From positions 1 to 35,234 of the forward strand of contig NZ_JFBD01000096.1 in NCBI RefSeq assembly GCF_000709085.1: a stretch of DNA of 35,234 nucleotides. The letters are read 5' to 3'. Each line of letters begins with the position of its first letter. Positions within the stretch are counted from its first letter, which is position 1. The stretch is from Virgibacillus alimentarius (GTDB lineage: Bacteria > Bacillota > Bacilli > Bacillales > Amphibacillaceae). Positions 1 through 11,187 of this stretch are shown here, in pieces. The notes beneath the pieces are model-generated. The model was not told the origin of the DNA and did no database searches. It was given only the letters and a program-made list of their open reading frames with translations. Position numbers and translations under genes: made by a program.

Positions 1-1681
1 TTTTTTCATGATCTCCTGTAATCATAACTGTTTTTATGCCCGCTTGTTTACATTCTGCTATCGCTGATCTTACTTCTCTTCTTGGTGGGTCCATCATGCC
101 ATATAAGCCAACGAAAGTTAAATCATTTTCTAAAAATGTTGTCTCAAGGGATTGATTTTTGGGGATAGATTTAACGGACACAGCTATCGTTCGTAGTGCT
201 TTTGCGGCCATATCATCTACCGTACCTTCTAAGGGACGTTTGTCTTTTAAGAATTTTTTACCATCCTTGTCTATATAACTCGAACATCTCGGTAATAAAA
301 CATCAGGTGCACCTTTCGTTATTAGAAAACGCATATTATTTTCATCTTCAACAACAATACTCATGCGCTTGCGCTCTGAATCAAATGGTATTTCCTTAAT
401 AACTTTATAATTATCCCATAAATGATGTGATAAACCGAATTTTCTTGCTGCTACAAGCAGGGCTCCATCTGTTGGATCTCCATCAACCGAATATTTTCCT
501 TTATTTACTAATAATGAGGCATGATTACAAAGCATTCCGTACAGGAGCATCTGTCTTAAATTAGGGAAATCCGTAGCAACTTTCGTATTACCTAAGAAAT
601 AATCCCCTTGAATGTCATAACCATCGCCCGTTACATATAAATACTCACCATTCAAATAAATTTCCTTTACAGTCATTTGGTTTTCCGTCATTGTTCCTGT
701 TTTATCGGAACAAATAATAGATGTTGAGCCCAGTGTTTCAACTGCTGATAATTTCCGTACAATTGCTTTTCGTCTAATCATTCGCTGGACACCTAAGGAC
801 AGTGCGACAGTAACAATCGCAGGGAGCCCTTCAGGAATTGCCGCAACTGCTAAGGATACGCCTGCTAAAAACATTTTATATACGGCATGTCCTTGATATA
901 CACCTATCACAACAACCAATGAAGTCAAAATAAATGCTAAAACAATCAATACTTTTCCGAGTTCAGCAAGTTTATTTTCTAGTGGTGTGTTCGATTTTGT
1001 TGTCCGAACCATCAACGAAGCTATTTGCCCCATGACAGTATTCATGCCAGTACCGACAACAATTCCTATTCCAGTACCCCTAGTTACTAAAGTTCCGGTA
1101 AATCCCATATTCGTTTGATCTTGCGCATCAATGTTACTTTTATTAATTGCTTGTACGTGTTTCATAACAGGAAGAGATTCTCCTGTTAAGGCAGCTTCTT
1201 CCGTTTCTAAACTATTTGACTTAACGAGGCGAACATCGGCAGAAATACGATCTCCACTCGTTAACCTTATGACATCGCCAACAACAATTTCTCTGGAGTT
1301 AATTTTTTTCCATTTTCCATCTCGCAAGACATTTGCTACCGGAGCGGATAATTCTTTTAATTTTTCTAATGATTTTTCTGCTTTTTGCTCCTGGAAAAAG
1401 CCAATTAATCCGTTTATTAATACAATTACCATGATCGCTATAGCGTCTATGAATTCTCCGAGTAACCCGGCAATTAATGTTGCCCCTAGCAACACCAATA
1501 CCATAAAGTCCTGGAATTGTTTTAAAAAGATAAGCCATTTTGATTTATTTTTTTCTCCTTCTAGCACATTTTCACCAAATTGTTTGCGACGTTCTTCTAC
1601 TTGTTTTTCTGTAAGACCTCTATTTGCTGTAACGTGCAGCTTTTGCTCGACTCGTTCAACATCTAATTGATACCATTTCAC
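1..1681 (-). CDS. yloB: Calcium-type P-type ATPase (YloB family), 3' end cut by window edge
   Basis: Cation-pumping P2-type ATPase of the plasma membrane, using ATP to move Ca2+ (substrate inferred from family and synteny). About 560 codons are visible in one open frame. Motifs in order: N-terminal cation-ATPase domain (LTEKQVEERRKQFG), actuator-loop TGES near residue 166, PEGLPA in transmembrane helix 4 near 283, phosphorylation motif DKTGT at 326-330, nucleotide-binding KGAP near 456, and MITGD at 553 close to the cut. The hinge end and membrane helices 5-10 are missing because the window ends. The start is GTG at 1681: a GGAGG Shine-Dalgarno at 1690-1694 sits 8 nt upstream, and the nearby ATG is out of frame and closed. 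It is divergent from rqcH, as yloB borders yloA in B. subtilis. Ion specificity cannot be proved from this part. Confidence 0.9.
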   Translation of the reverse strand, partial: MKWYQLDVERVEQKLHVTANRGLTEKQVEERRKQFGENVLEGEKNKSKWLIFLKQFQDFMVLVLLGATLIAGLLGEFIDAIAIMVIVLINGLIGFFQEQKAEKSLEKLKELSAPVANVLRDGKWKKINSREIVVGDVIRLTSGDRISADVRLVKSNSLETEEAALTGESLPVMKHVQAINKSNIDAQDQTNMGFTGTLVTRGTGIGIVVGTGMNTVMGQIASLMVRTTKSNTPLENKLAELGKVLIVLAFILTSLVVVIGVYQGHAVYKMFLAGVSLAVAAIPEGLPAIVTVALSLGVQRMIRRKAIVRKLSAVETLGSTSIICSDKTGTMTENQMTVKEIYLNGEYLYVTGDGYDIQGDYFLGNTKVATDFPNLRQMLLYGMLCNHASLLVNKGKYSVDGDPTDGALLVAARKFGLSHHLWDNYKVIKEIPFDSERKRMSIVVEDENNMRFLITKGAPDVLLPRCSSYIDKDGKKFLKDKRPLEGTVDDMAAKALRTIAVSVKSIPKNQSLETTFLENDLTFVGLYGMMDPPRREVRSAIAECKQAGIKTVMITGDHEK

Positions 1682-1784
1682 ATCGCATTCCTCCAAATTC
1701 TCACCATGCTATTTACACTTTGCTACATACATTTGCTGTTTCGATGAGTCCTAATCGATATATATGCAGGTTTGTCCAAAAAGA

Positions 1785-1793
1785 TGCTATAAT
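1785..1793 (+). promoter_or_regulatory. Extended -10 promoter candidate for rqcH
   Basis: TGCTATAAT is a perfect extended -10 element for the housekeeping sigma factor, with no recognisable -35 box 17 nt upstream. It would give a leader of only about 14 nt that still contains the Shine-Dalgarno GGTGAGGTGA. It also argues that the in-frame ATG at 1793, lying in the promoter, is not the start. Confidence 0.45.
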
Positions 1794-1813
1794 TGTTCGG
1801 TGAGGTGATTTTT

Positions 1814-3529
1814 ATGCCATTTGATGGAATCGTTACAAAAGCAGTAAAAGAAGAAATACAAAAAGAGATCGTGCCAGGAAAAATCACAAAAATCTATCAG
1901 CCTACAGCGACTGAGCTAGTGTTTACCGTTAGAAGCAAAGGGAAGAATCATTCGTTATTATTATCAATCCATCCGACCTATGCTCGTTTTCACTTAACGA
2001 ATGATATTTATCAAAACCCAGCCCAGCCGCCAATGTTTTGTATGCTTTTGCGCAAACATCTATTAGGATCTATTATAGAATCGATTGAGCAATTTGGGAT
2101 GGAGCGGATTGTTTCATTTAATATCACGGCAAGAAACGAGATTGGTGATACAACTTATAAAACGCTTGTCATGGAATTAATGGGAAAACATAGCAATGTT
2201 ATCTTTTTGGATAAAGAAAAGGAACATATTATCGATAGTTTAAAACGTGTTTCCATGTCTCAAAACCGTTATCGCACCATCTTGCCTGGTTCGACTTATA
2301 AGCTCCCTCCAACACAAGAAAAGGTGAATCCACTAGAAATAAGCGGAAACGAATTTTTAAAAGGAATTGACTTTAATGCAGGAAGAATTGATTCGCAAAT
2401 CGTTCATCTGCTTACTGGCATATCACCTTTTATTGCAAAGGAATTTGTTGCTCGCACGCAGTTAGGTTCACCTAAAGTATATCTTGAAAAATTCATGGAA
2501 TTTCAAGAACAAATCAGAAGTCAAACCACTGAGCCAAGAATATATCGTAATAAAAAAGAAGACTTTCATGTGCTTCCAATTACTTCCTTTCAAGGGAAGA
2601 GTGAACATTTTGACTCCACTAATGCTATGCTTGATGAATTTTATTCGGGAAAAGCAGAACGTGATCGCGTCAAACAAAAAGCTGGAGACCTATACCGATT
2701 TCTTAAAAATGAAAAAAATAAAAATGAACGTAAGTTAAAAAAACATAAACAAACACTGAAAAAGGCTAAGAAAGCAGAGCATTACCAAAAATTAGGGGAG
2801 CTTTTAACCGCCCATATGCACTTGGTAAAATCAGGAGATAAAACAGTTACGGTAACGGATTATTATGATCCTGATCAACATTCACTTACTATTGAGCTTA
2901 ATCCTAATAAATCCCCTAGCGAAAATGCACAAGGCTTCTTTAAAACGTATCAAAAATTAAAAACATCCAAACAGGTTGTAAAAAAAGAAATGAAGAAAGC
3001 GAACACTGAAATAGCATATATGGAACAGCTATTACAGCAAATAAACGTGGCCAGTGAATCAGACATTGAAGAAATTCGGGAAGAATTACGTGAAGAAGGC
3101 TACTTAAAAAAACAAACACAGGGAGGAAAGAAAAAGAAAAACAAACAAAAAAAACCAATGCCTGAAGAATTTATTTCTTCTGATGGCACAACCATTTTCG
3201 TTGGCAAAAATAATAAACAAAATGAATATGTAACAACAAGACTCGCTCATCGTGATGATATTTGGCTGCATGCTCTAAATATTCCCGGCTCACATGTTGT
3301 GATCCGTGAGAGTAATCCCAATGAGAATACGCTGCTGGAAGCGGCTCAATTAGCTGCCTATTTTAGCAAATCACAAGCTTCTTCTTCGGTTCCAGTTGAT
3401 TATACAAAAATAAGACATGTGAAAAAGCCAAAAGGAGCAAAGCCTGGTTTTGTTACCTATGATAATCAAAAAACACTTTTTGTTACTCCTGAGAAGTCAA
3501 AAGTTGATAAGTTAAAAAAGCAAGGATGA
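1814..3529 (+). CDS. rqcH: Ribosome quality control factor RqcH (YloA; NFACT / fibronectin-binding A family)
   Basis: RqcH binds stalled 50S-peptidyl-tRNA complexes and recruits tRNA-Ala to add poly-alanine tails that mark nascent chains for degradation. The 571-residue product matches the B. subtilis length. Domains in order: NFACT-N (MPFDGIV..., SIHPTYAR, RKHLLGS), a middle helical and coiled-coil segment rich in Lys and Glu (about 290-440), a basic KKKKNKQKK linker, and NFACT-R with the IPGSHVVIR motif near 500. The start at 1814 is preferred over the ATG 21 nt upstream because GGTGAGGTGA sits just before it and the family begins M-x-FDG. The family's Asp97-Arg98 pair is Glu97-Arg98 here. 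It is the only plus-strand gene in the window, divergent from the ATPase and convergent with ohr. The older name, fibronectin-binding protein, reflects an adhesin reading of the same family. Confidence 0.93.
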   Translation: MPFDGIVTKAVKEEIQKEIVPGKITKIYQPTATELVFTVRSKGKNHSLLLSIHPTYARFHLTNDIYQNPAQPPMFCMLLRKHLLGSIIESIEQFGMERIVSFNITARNEIGDTTYKTLVMELMGKHSNVIFLDKEKEHIIDSLKRVSMSQNRYRTILPGSTYKLPPTQEKVNPLEISGNEFLKGIDFNAGRIDSQIVHLLTGISPFIAKEFVARTQLGSPKVYLEKFMEFQEQIRSQTTEPRIYRNKKEDFHVLPITSFQGKSEHFDSTNAMLDEFYSGKAERDRVKQKAGDLYRFLKNEKNKNERKLKKHKQTLKKAKKAEHYQKLGELLTAHMHLVKSGDKTVTVTDYYDPDQHSLTIELNPNKSPSENAQGFFKTYQKLKTSKQVVKKEMKKANTEIAYMEQLLQQINVASESDIEEIREELREEGYLKKQTQGGKKKKNKQKKPMPEEFISSDGTTIFVGKNNKQNEYVTTRLAHRDDIWLHALNIPGSHVVIRESNPNENTLLEAAQLAAYFSKSQASSSVPVDYTKIRHVKKPKGAKPGFVTYDNQKTLFVTPEKSKVDKLKKQG

Positions 3530-3559
3530 TTGCATATAGAACCATCCTTGCTTTGCTTT
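3518..3559. terminator. Bidirectional terminator shared by rqcH and ohr
   Basis: An 11-bp perfect stem (3518-3528 with 3543-3553, AAGCAAGGATG/CATCCTTGCTT) has a 14-nt loop. On the minus strand it is followed by a six-U tract, a strong terminator for ohr. On the plus strand it is followed by a broken U-rich tract. Its left arm includes the last codons and two bases of the rqcH stop codon. Confidence 0.85.
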
Positions 3560-3563
3560 ATAT

Positions 3564-3989
3564 TTATGCTACTTTTGGAATTAATGTTACTTCGATGTTT
3601 CCTCTTGTTGCTTTGGAGTAAGGACAAACTTGATGAGCTTCTTCTGTTAATTCTTCCGCTTCTTCCGGACTTATACCCTCAATGTGAATATTTAACGTCA
3701 CTGCTAATTTAAACCCACTATCTTTTTGATCCTTGCAGAAATTGACTTCTGCAGTTGTTTCTGAATTAATTTTTTTGTTTTGGTTTGAAGCCACCAAGTT
3801 TAATGCGCCGTCATAACAAGCTGCATACGCAGCAGCAAAAAGCTGCTCCGGATTTGACCCTTCTTTACCTTCTTGCCTCTTATCCGCTGGATGGACCAGT
3901 TTAAAATTGATGCATCCATCATCTGATCTAACATGTCCGTCCCTGCCATTTGTTGCAGTAGCACTTGTTGTAAAAATTAGATTGCTCAT
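3564..3989 (-). CDS. ohr: Organic hydroperoxide resistance protein (Ohr, OsmC superfamily)
   Basis: Thiol-dependent peroxidase that reduces organic and lipid hydroperoxides in the cytoplasm. The 141 residues are the usual family length. Both catalytic cysteines are present in diagnostic contexts: Cys58 in EQLFAAAYAACYDG and Cys122 in HQVCPYSKATRGN. Arg16 (NGRDG) and Glu48 fit the active-site Arg and Glu of Ohr, which separates it from plain OsmC. The start follows an AAGGAGTG Shine-Dalgarno. It lies 60 nt downstream of a LysR-type regulator gene in the same orientation and ends at a terminator shared with rqcH. Ohr genes are usually paired with the MarR-type repressor OhrR; none is seen here, and I found no clear OhrR operator. 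Whether it is the ohrA- or ohrB-type paralogue cannot be decided. Confidence 0.92.
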   Translation of the reverse strand: MSNLIFTTSATATNGRDGHVRSDDGCINFKLVHPADKRQEGKEGSNPEQLFAAAYAACYDGALNLVASNQNKKINSETTAEVNFCKDQKDSGFKLAVTLNIHIEGISPEEAEELTEEAHQVCPYSKATRGNIEVTLIPKVA

Positions 3990-4049
3990 TTTAGCACTCC
4001 TTTTTTATCGTGTAATGAACTGTTCCTCCTAAGCACGAGTACGAAACGT

Positions 4050-4910
4050 TTAATCATATTTTTCTCGTAATAATGCTTGAATAAAATGATCAACTTGAGG
4101 CAGATTTCGAATTCCCTCTTGATAACAGACCCATGTATCCCTAGTTGCATAAGCACCATTTAACTTTAATGGCATGTGCGGATAACTTTTCATTAAAGAA
4201 TGAGAAACACTTTTAGGCAATACGGCCATTCCTAACCCTTCCATCATAAACTGTTTACAGGTCTCAATTTGATCTACGCGAATCGCTTTTAATGGCTTAA
4301 TCTCTTTTTGATGATAATAAAGCCAATGATCTACTAAATCATGCATGCTATCATCACTCTTAAAAGAAATTAAAGGACGTTCCTTTAGTTGATTCTTCGG
4401 AAAGGCTTCCGTATCAAAAATATATAATGGATCACCAAATAAATGCTCACATATCCCTTCTTTTAGTTGCTCTCCCCTAATAATACAAACGTGATATTTT
4501 GTATAATCCTTTTTTATATCTTCACTAATTCCCGTCACTAAATCAATCGATACTTTTGGATATGCTTTCGTATATGCAGCTAAAATGGATGGTAAATACC
4601 GCTGACTAATGAGTGTTGAGCAGGCAATGGATAAGGTACCTTGAACTTCAGCGCTTGATTTGGCAAGTGTATTTTTTAGATTTTGTTCCTGTTCGATAAT
4701 ATTTTTGGCCTGCTTTAATATGAGTTCGCCAGCTGGAGTAGGAATTAATTTTTTTGAAGTGCGGATAAAAATTTTCTCATCAAAATAGTCTTCTATATAT
4801 TTTAATCGCTGTGTAACAGCAGGTTGAGAAATTAAAATTTGTTTTGCTGTACCTCGAACTGTTCCTATTTCATTTAATTTCAATAACAAATCGTAATCAT
4901 CTATTTTCAT
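4050..4910 (-). CDS. LysR-family transcriptional regulator
   Basis: A 286-residue LysR-type DNA-binding regulator with standard architecture. The N-terminal winged helix-turn-helix covers about residues 1-60 (GTVRGTAKQILISQPAVTQRL as the HTH, then FIRTSKKLIPTPAGE as the wing). A linker helix and a periplasmic-binding-like effector domain of two lobes (about 90-285) follow. The effector is not recognisable from sequence. It sits immediately upstream of ohr in the same direction, so it could share a transcript with it or regulate it; both are inference. The gene is not part of the B. subtilis order between pyrE and yloA, so this pair looks like a local insertion or replacement. The ATG start agrees with the family N-terminus. 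Confidence 0.88.
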   Translation of the reverse strand: MKIDDYDLLLKLNEIGTVRGTAKQILISQPAVTQRLKYIEDYFDEKIFIRTSKKLIPTPAGELILKQAKNIIEQEQNLKNTLAKSSAEVQGTLSIACSTLISQRYLPSILAAYTKAYPKVSIDLVTGISEDIKKDYTKYHVCIIRGEQLKEGICEHLFGDPLYIFDTEAFPKNQLKERPLISFKSDDSMHDLVDHWLYYHQKEIKPLKAIRVDQIETCKQFMMEGLGMAVLPKSVSHSLMKSYPHMPLKLNGAYATRDTWVCYQEGIRNLPQVDHFIQALLREKYD

Positions 4911-4949
4911 TTCAATAACCTACCTTGAAATTATGATAAATACATCCTA

Positions 4950-4955
4950 ATTATA
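4950..4955 (-). promoter_or_regulatory. Candidate -10 box upstream of the LysR gene
   Basis: A perfect TATAAT on the minus strand, 40 nt before the LysR start codon. No convincing -35 box lies 16-18 nt upstream, which would suit an activator-dependent or autoregulated promoter. A short palindrome, TTATGATAA, at 4931-4939 lies between it and the gene. The 4911-5060 interval holds nothing else I can support. Confidence 0.35.
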
Positions 4956-5060
4956 GCTCATTTCAGACTATTTTGTGCTGAAAAATAAAATCCAGAAAAT
5001 TTTCAAAAAAATGATGAAGGGATGAAAAGACAATGAAAGTAAAAGACTTTTTGGCTAAAA

Positions 5061-5096
5061 TAAAAAATACTTGTCCATATAGACAAGTGATTTTTT
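5061..5096 (-). terminator. Terminator at the end of the pyr operon
   Basis: The stem ACTTGTC/GACAAGT (5069-5075 with 5082-5088) has a 6-nt loop. On the minus strand it is followed by ATTTTTTATTTT, about 15 nt after the pyrE stop codon. Flanking A and T tracts make it usable in both directions. Confidence 0.8.
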
Positions 5097-5102
5097 GTTT
5101 AT

Positions 5103-5700
5103 TTAAAGTTCATTTCTCCACGCTTCTAATTGTTTTCTTTCATTATCTTCAATTTTCCCATCTTCTACTAAAATGTGAAGTACTTCATCGTAATTAGTTA
5201 GGCTTTGATAAGATAGACGCGCATTTAAAAATTGCTGCTTTGCTTTATCCAATCCATAGGTAAATATGGATAAAATATCTATTACTTTTCCGCCATGTTC
5301 CTGTACAGCTTGTGCTGCTTTAATGGATGATCCACCTGTTGAAATTAAGTCTTCAATTACAAGAACCTTTTGTCCTTTTTCCAATGTACCTTCAATTAGA
5401 TTTTCTTTACCGTGCCCTTTAGTTTTAGATCTAACATAGATCATGGGTAATTCCATTCCTTCTGCTAACCAAGCAGCGTGGGGAATCCCTGCTGTTGCAC
5501 ACCCAGCAATTACATCAGGTTTTTCATCCATCTTTTTAATCTTTTGGATAAATGCTTTCATTATTTTCTTGCGAACAGCTGGATAAGACATCGTTAACCG
5601 ATTATCACAATATATTGGTGATTTTATTCCAGACGTCCATGTAAAATAACTGTCTGTTTTAATTTGTACAGCTTGTATCGATAGCAAATCTCTCGCAATT

Positions 5701-5717
<17 letters not shown>
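5103..5717 (-). CDS. pyrE: Orotate phosphoribosyltransferase
   Basis: Transfers phosphoribosyl from PRPP to orotate, giving OMP, the fifth step of UMP synthesis. The 204-residue protein carries the PRPP-binding motif VLVIEDLISTGGS at 118-130 and the N-terminal FTWTSGIKSPIYCDNR segment typical of Bacillus PyrE. I choose the ATG at 5717, not the in-frame ATG at 5762: GGAGTGG lies just upstream and the protein then begins like its family (MELNHEIARDLLSIQAV). This start overlaps the end of pyrF by 17 nt, so the two are probably translationally coupled. Last gene of the operon, followed by a terminator. Confidence 0.95.
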
Positions 5718-8080
<2,363 letters not shown>

Positions 8081-8117
8081 TTATTATAAACCTACCTCTT
8101 TCGTTTAATATTCGTAG

Positions 8118-9401
8118 TTAGGCAAAGACACTCTTTCGAAAGGCAACTTTTCCTTCAACAATTGTTAATACTGGAGTTCCTTTTACATTCCAATTGTGAA
8201 AAGGAGTATTTTTACCTTTAGAGAAAAATTCTTCTTTATTCATTTTTATTTCTCTATCTAAGTCAATTAAAGTAAGATCTGCAATCGCATTTTCTTCTAC
8301 TTTTCCATAAGGTAAGTTAAATACATCTGCAGGTTTATTTGTTAACCAATCAACTAATTGATTCAATGGAACTTTCTTTGTTTGAACCAAATGTGTATAG
8401 AGTAAAGGAAACGCTGTTTCTAACCCTACAATTCCAAAAGGAGCATGCAAGAAACCAATTTCTTTTTCTTCCTGAGCATGTGGCGCATGATCTGTTGCAA
8501 TAAAATCAATTGTCCCGTCAAGTAACCCGGCTAATAATGCTTCTTGATCTTCTTTGCCCCTGAGTGGTGGATTCATTTTGAAATTTGGATCATCTGTTAT
8601 GATGTCTTGTTCATTTAATAAGAGATGATGCGGGGTTACTTCAGCTGTCACATGAATTCCTGCTTTTTTTGCATCACGAATTACACGTACCGATTCCTTC
8701 GTACTAACATGACAGACATGATAATGGCACCCTGCAGCTTCTGCTAATAAAACATCACGCGCAATTTGTACTGATTCACTCAGAGACGGAAGGCCAGGTA
8801 GATTTAAACGTTCACTTATTTCACCGTCATGAACAACACCGCCATAAACAATCGAATTGTCTTCACAATGGGCTACAATCGCTTTATTATTACTAGCTGC
8901 CTCTTTCATAGCGCGTAGCATATAATCAGCCGTCTGTACTCCTACACCATCATCGGTAAATGCAAATGCACCTGCTTGAGATAGTTCCGTTATATTCGTT
9001 AATGTTTCTCCCTGTAAATTTTTAGTAATTGCTGCATATGGTAAAACACGTACAAAGGCGTCTGTTTTAATTTTCTCGTGCAGCTTGTTTAACGTATCTT
9101 GATTATCCGGAACTGGAGAAGTATTTGGCATCGCACAAACTGTTGTAAAGCCTCCTTTTGCAGCAGCTCGTGTGCCAGTTTTGATTGTTTCTTTATGTTC
9201 TCCACCCGGCTCGCGCAAATGGATATGCACATCAATAAAACCTGGTAGAAGTAATTGACCACCGCAGTCGATTACTTCTTCTGAATCTATTGATAAATTT
9301 TCTCCAATTTGTTTAATCTTTCCTTTATCGATAAATACGTCACAGGCTTTCACTTCATTGTTAGGCAGTAATTGTTTGGCGTTTTTCAATAGCATGCTCA
9401 T
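8118..9401 (-). CDS. pyrC: Dihydroorotase
   Basis: Zinc amidohydrolase that cyclises carbamoyl-aspartate to dihydroorotate, step three of the pathway. The 427 residues match the long Bacillus class I form. Metal ligands are visible in [10 protein letters not shown] (His59, His61), with further conserved His in HCED and CHVSTKES and the catalytic Asp in FIATDHAPH. The start at 9401 is backed by a GGGGGA Shine-Dalgarno and the N-terminus MSMLLKN, which resembles the B. subtilis protein. It overlaps the 3' end of pyrB by 41 nt, so translation is probably coupled. Confidence 0.96.
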   Translation of the reverse strand: MSMLLKNAKQLLPNNEVKACDVFIDKGKIKQIGENLSIDSEEVIDCGGQLLLPGFIDVHIHLREPGGEHKETIKTGTRAAAKGGFTTVCAMPNTSPVPDNQDTLNKLHEKIKTDAFVRVLPYAAITKNLQGETLTNITELSQAGAFAFTDDGVGVQTADYMLRAMKEAASNNKAIVAHCEDNSIVYGGVVHDGEISERLNLPGLPSLSESVQIARDVLLAEAAGCHYHVCHVSTKESVRVIRDAKKAGIHVTAEVTPHHLLLNEQDIITDDPNFKMNPPLRGKEDQEALLAGLLDGTIDFIATDHAPHAQEEKEIGFLHAPFGIVGLETAFPLLYTHLVQTKKVPLNQLVDWLTNKPADVFNLPYGKVEENAIADLTLIDLDREIKMNKEEFFSKGKNTPFHNWNVKGTPVLTIVEGKVAFRKSVFA

Positions 9402-10284
9402 GAAGTATCCCCCATTCTTGTAATAGTTTTATAATGATTGCCATTCTCATGTAGACACCATTTGTCATTTGCTTAAAGATTCTAGACCGATCACATTCTA
9501 CTAAATCTGTATCCATTTCAACCCCACGATTGACTGGTGCAGGATGTAAAATGATTGCATGAGATTTCATTCTTCTTTCCCGTTCTTTCGTTAAACCAAA
9601 ATTTTCCAAGTAATGATACGTATTACCACTTGAACTCTTATGTCTTTCATGCTGTATTCTTAAAAGCATTAACGCATCACAAAGCTCTACTGCTTCATCC
9701 ATAGTAACATAAGGAAAATCTAATGTATTGTCTTCAAAGTTTGGTGCTGCACATAGATACACATTAACACCAAGTTTTTTTAATGCATTTGCATTGGACC
9801 TTGCGACTCTACTATGTTTAATATCGCCGGCTATAACGATATTTAAGCCCTCAAAATAACCGAACTCCTGATATATTGTTAGGAGGTCTAGCATACATTG
9901 TGTTGGATGTTCTTCCTTACCAGAGCCCCCATTAATAATCGGTATATTAACATTAGCATTTATTTCGTTAATCCAATTATCTGCAGGATGCCGAACAACA
10001 AGCAGTTGTGCACCAATCGATTCAAATGTTCTAGCTGTATCGTAAAGCGACTCCCCTTTTTGCACGCTAGATGTTTCACTATGAAAATCCAGCTCTTCTA
10101 AACCTAATTTCTTTTGTGCTACGATAAAGCTCATTTTTGTTCTCGTGCTCGGTTCGAAAAATAAATTAGCCGCAAATATTTGTTGATTAATGTAGTATTG
10201 CTCTTGTTTAAATTTTTCAGCAGTTTCTATTAATGAGATGATGTTTTCCTTACTTAGCTGATTGACCGATATAAAATGTCGCAT
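9361..10284 (-). CDS. pyrB: Aspartate carbamoyltransferase catalytic subunit
   Basis: Joins carbamoyl phosphate and aspartate to give carbamoyl-aspartate. The 307-residue protein has the carbamoyl-phosphate loop FFEPSTRT at 42-49 and HPTQ at 126-129, plus the late HPAPVNRG loop. No pyrI regulatory subunit is nearby, as expected for Bacillus. A GGAGGG Shine-Dalgarno precedes the ATG. It is preceded by a PyrR-controlled attenuator. Its substrate carbamoyl phosphate must come from a synthetase encoded elsewhere, since carA and carB (pyrAA, pyrAB) are not in this operon. Confidence 0.96.
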   Translation of the reverse strand: MRHFISVNQLSKENIISLIETAEKFKQEQYYINQQIFAANLFFEPSTRTKMSFIVAQKKLGLEELDFHSETSSVQKGESLYDTARTFESIGAQLLVVRHPADNWINEINANVNIPIINGGSGKEEHPTQCMLDLLTIYQEFGYFEGLNIVIAGDIKHSRVARSNANALKKLGVNVYLCAAPNFEDNTLDFPYVTMDEAVELCDALMLLRIQHERHKSSSGNTYHYLENFGLTKERERRMKSHAIILHPAPVNRGVEMDTDLVECDRSRIFKQMTNGVYMRMAIIIKLLQEWGILHEHAIEKRQTITA

Positions 10285-10358
10285 TGGTATCCCTCCAAAA
10301 GTTGGTTTAGTCTTGCCCAGGTTTCACGCAATCTTCGTGTTGTTCTTATTTAATCCAT

Positions 10359-10443
10359 TAAAAAACCTCTTTGCAAAGGTCGCAAAGAGGTATACGTATA
10401 GTGTTAACACGTATCTTGGCAACCTTTTAAACCTCTCTGGATT
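10359..10443 (-). promoter_or_regulatory. PyrR-type attenuator between pyrR and pyrB
   Basis: Leader RNA element in the 178-nt pyrR-pyrB gap. It holds a PyrR-binding loop (10418-10443), with TCCAGAGAGGTT matching the known consensus TCC-N-G-N-GAGGYT. Downstream is an intrinsic terminator: 9-bp stem CCTCTTTGC/GCAAAGAGG (10366-10374 with 10382-10390) followed on the minus strand by six U. UMP-bound PyrR should stabilise the binding loop, free the terminator and shut off pyrB and later genes. Confidence 0.92.
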
Positions 10444-10462
10444 TAATTAAAGGTCATACGAT

Positions 10463-11005
<543 letters not shown>

Positions 11006-11033
11006 TCATTTCACCTCAAACTTAGGAATCGGT

Positions 11034-11128
11034 TCAAAAAAATACCTTTTTTCCAAGAGGAAAAAAGGTATTTAGACATATGTATTTCTACATATGAACG
11101 CCGTTTCCTTTTTAGCCTCACAGGACTA
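11034..11128 (-). promoter_or_regulatory. PyrR-type attenuator in the leader of pyrR
   Basis: PyrR-binding loop at 11106-11128 (AGTCCTGTGAGGCT, matching the consensus). Then comes a 15-bp terminator stem (11040-11054 with 11059-11073, containing TACCTTTTTTCC/GGAAAAAAGGTA, loop AAGA on the plus strand) followed by a seven-U tract. It ends 29 nt before the pyrR start codon. Confidence 0.92.
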
Positions 11129-11158
11129 GAATTAAAGGATCATTTCATTTCTTTATTA

Positions 11159-11187
11159 ATTATGTCAAACATGTCTCTATTTGTCAA
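11159..11187 (-). promoter_or_regulatory. Sigma-A promoter of the pyr operon
   Basis: -35 TTGACA at 11182-11187 (perfect), 17-nt spacer, -10 CATAAT at 11159-11164 (five of six). Predicted transcript start near 11152, just upstream of the PyrR-binding loop. The -35 box contains the TGA stop codon of rluD. A second TTGACA at 11163-11168 overlaps the -10 and has only a weak -10 of its own (AATGAT, 18 nt). Confidence 0.82.

Noticed and set aside
1131-1670. Long plus-strand reading frame of 179 codons
   Set aside because: It is antisense to the P-type ATPase gene, whose motifs (TGES, start region) are read in the other strand's frame; the plus-strand product has low-complexity Ser/Thr composition typical of a shadow.
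5033-5190. Short plus-strand reading frame of about 50 codons starting MKVKDFLAKI
   Set aside because: It runs through the pyrE terminator and then antisense to pyrE, has no strong ribosome site and resembles no family I know.
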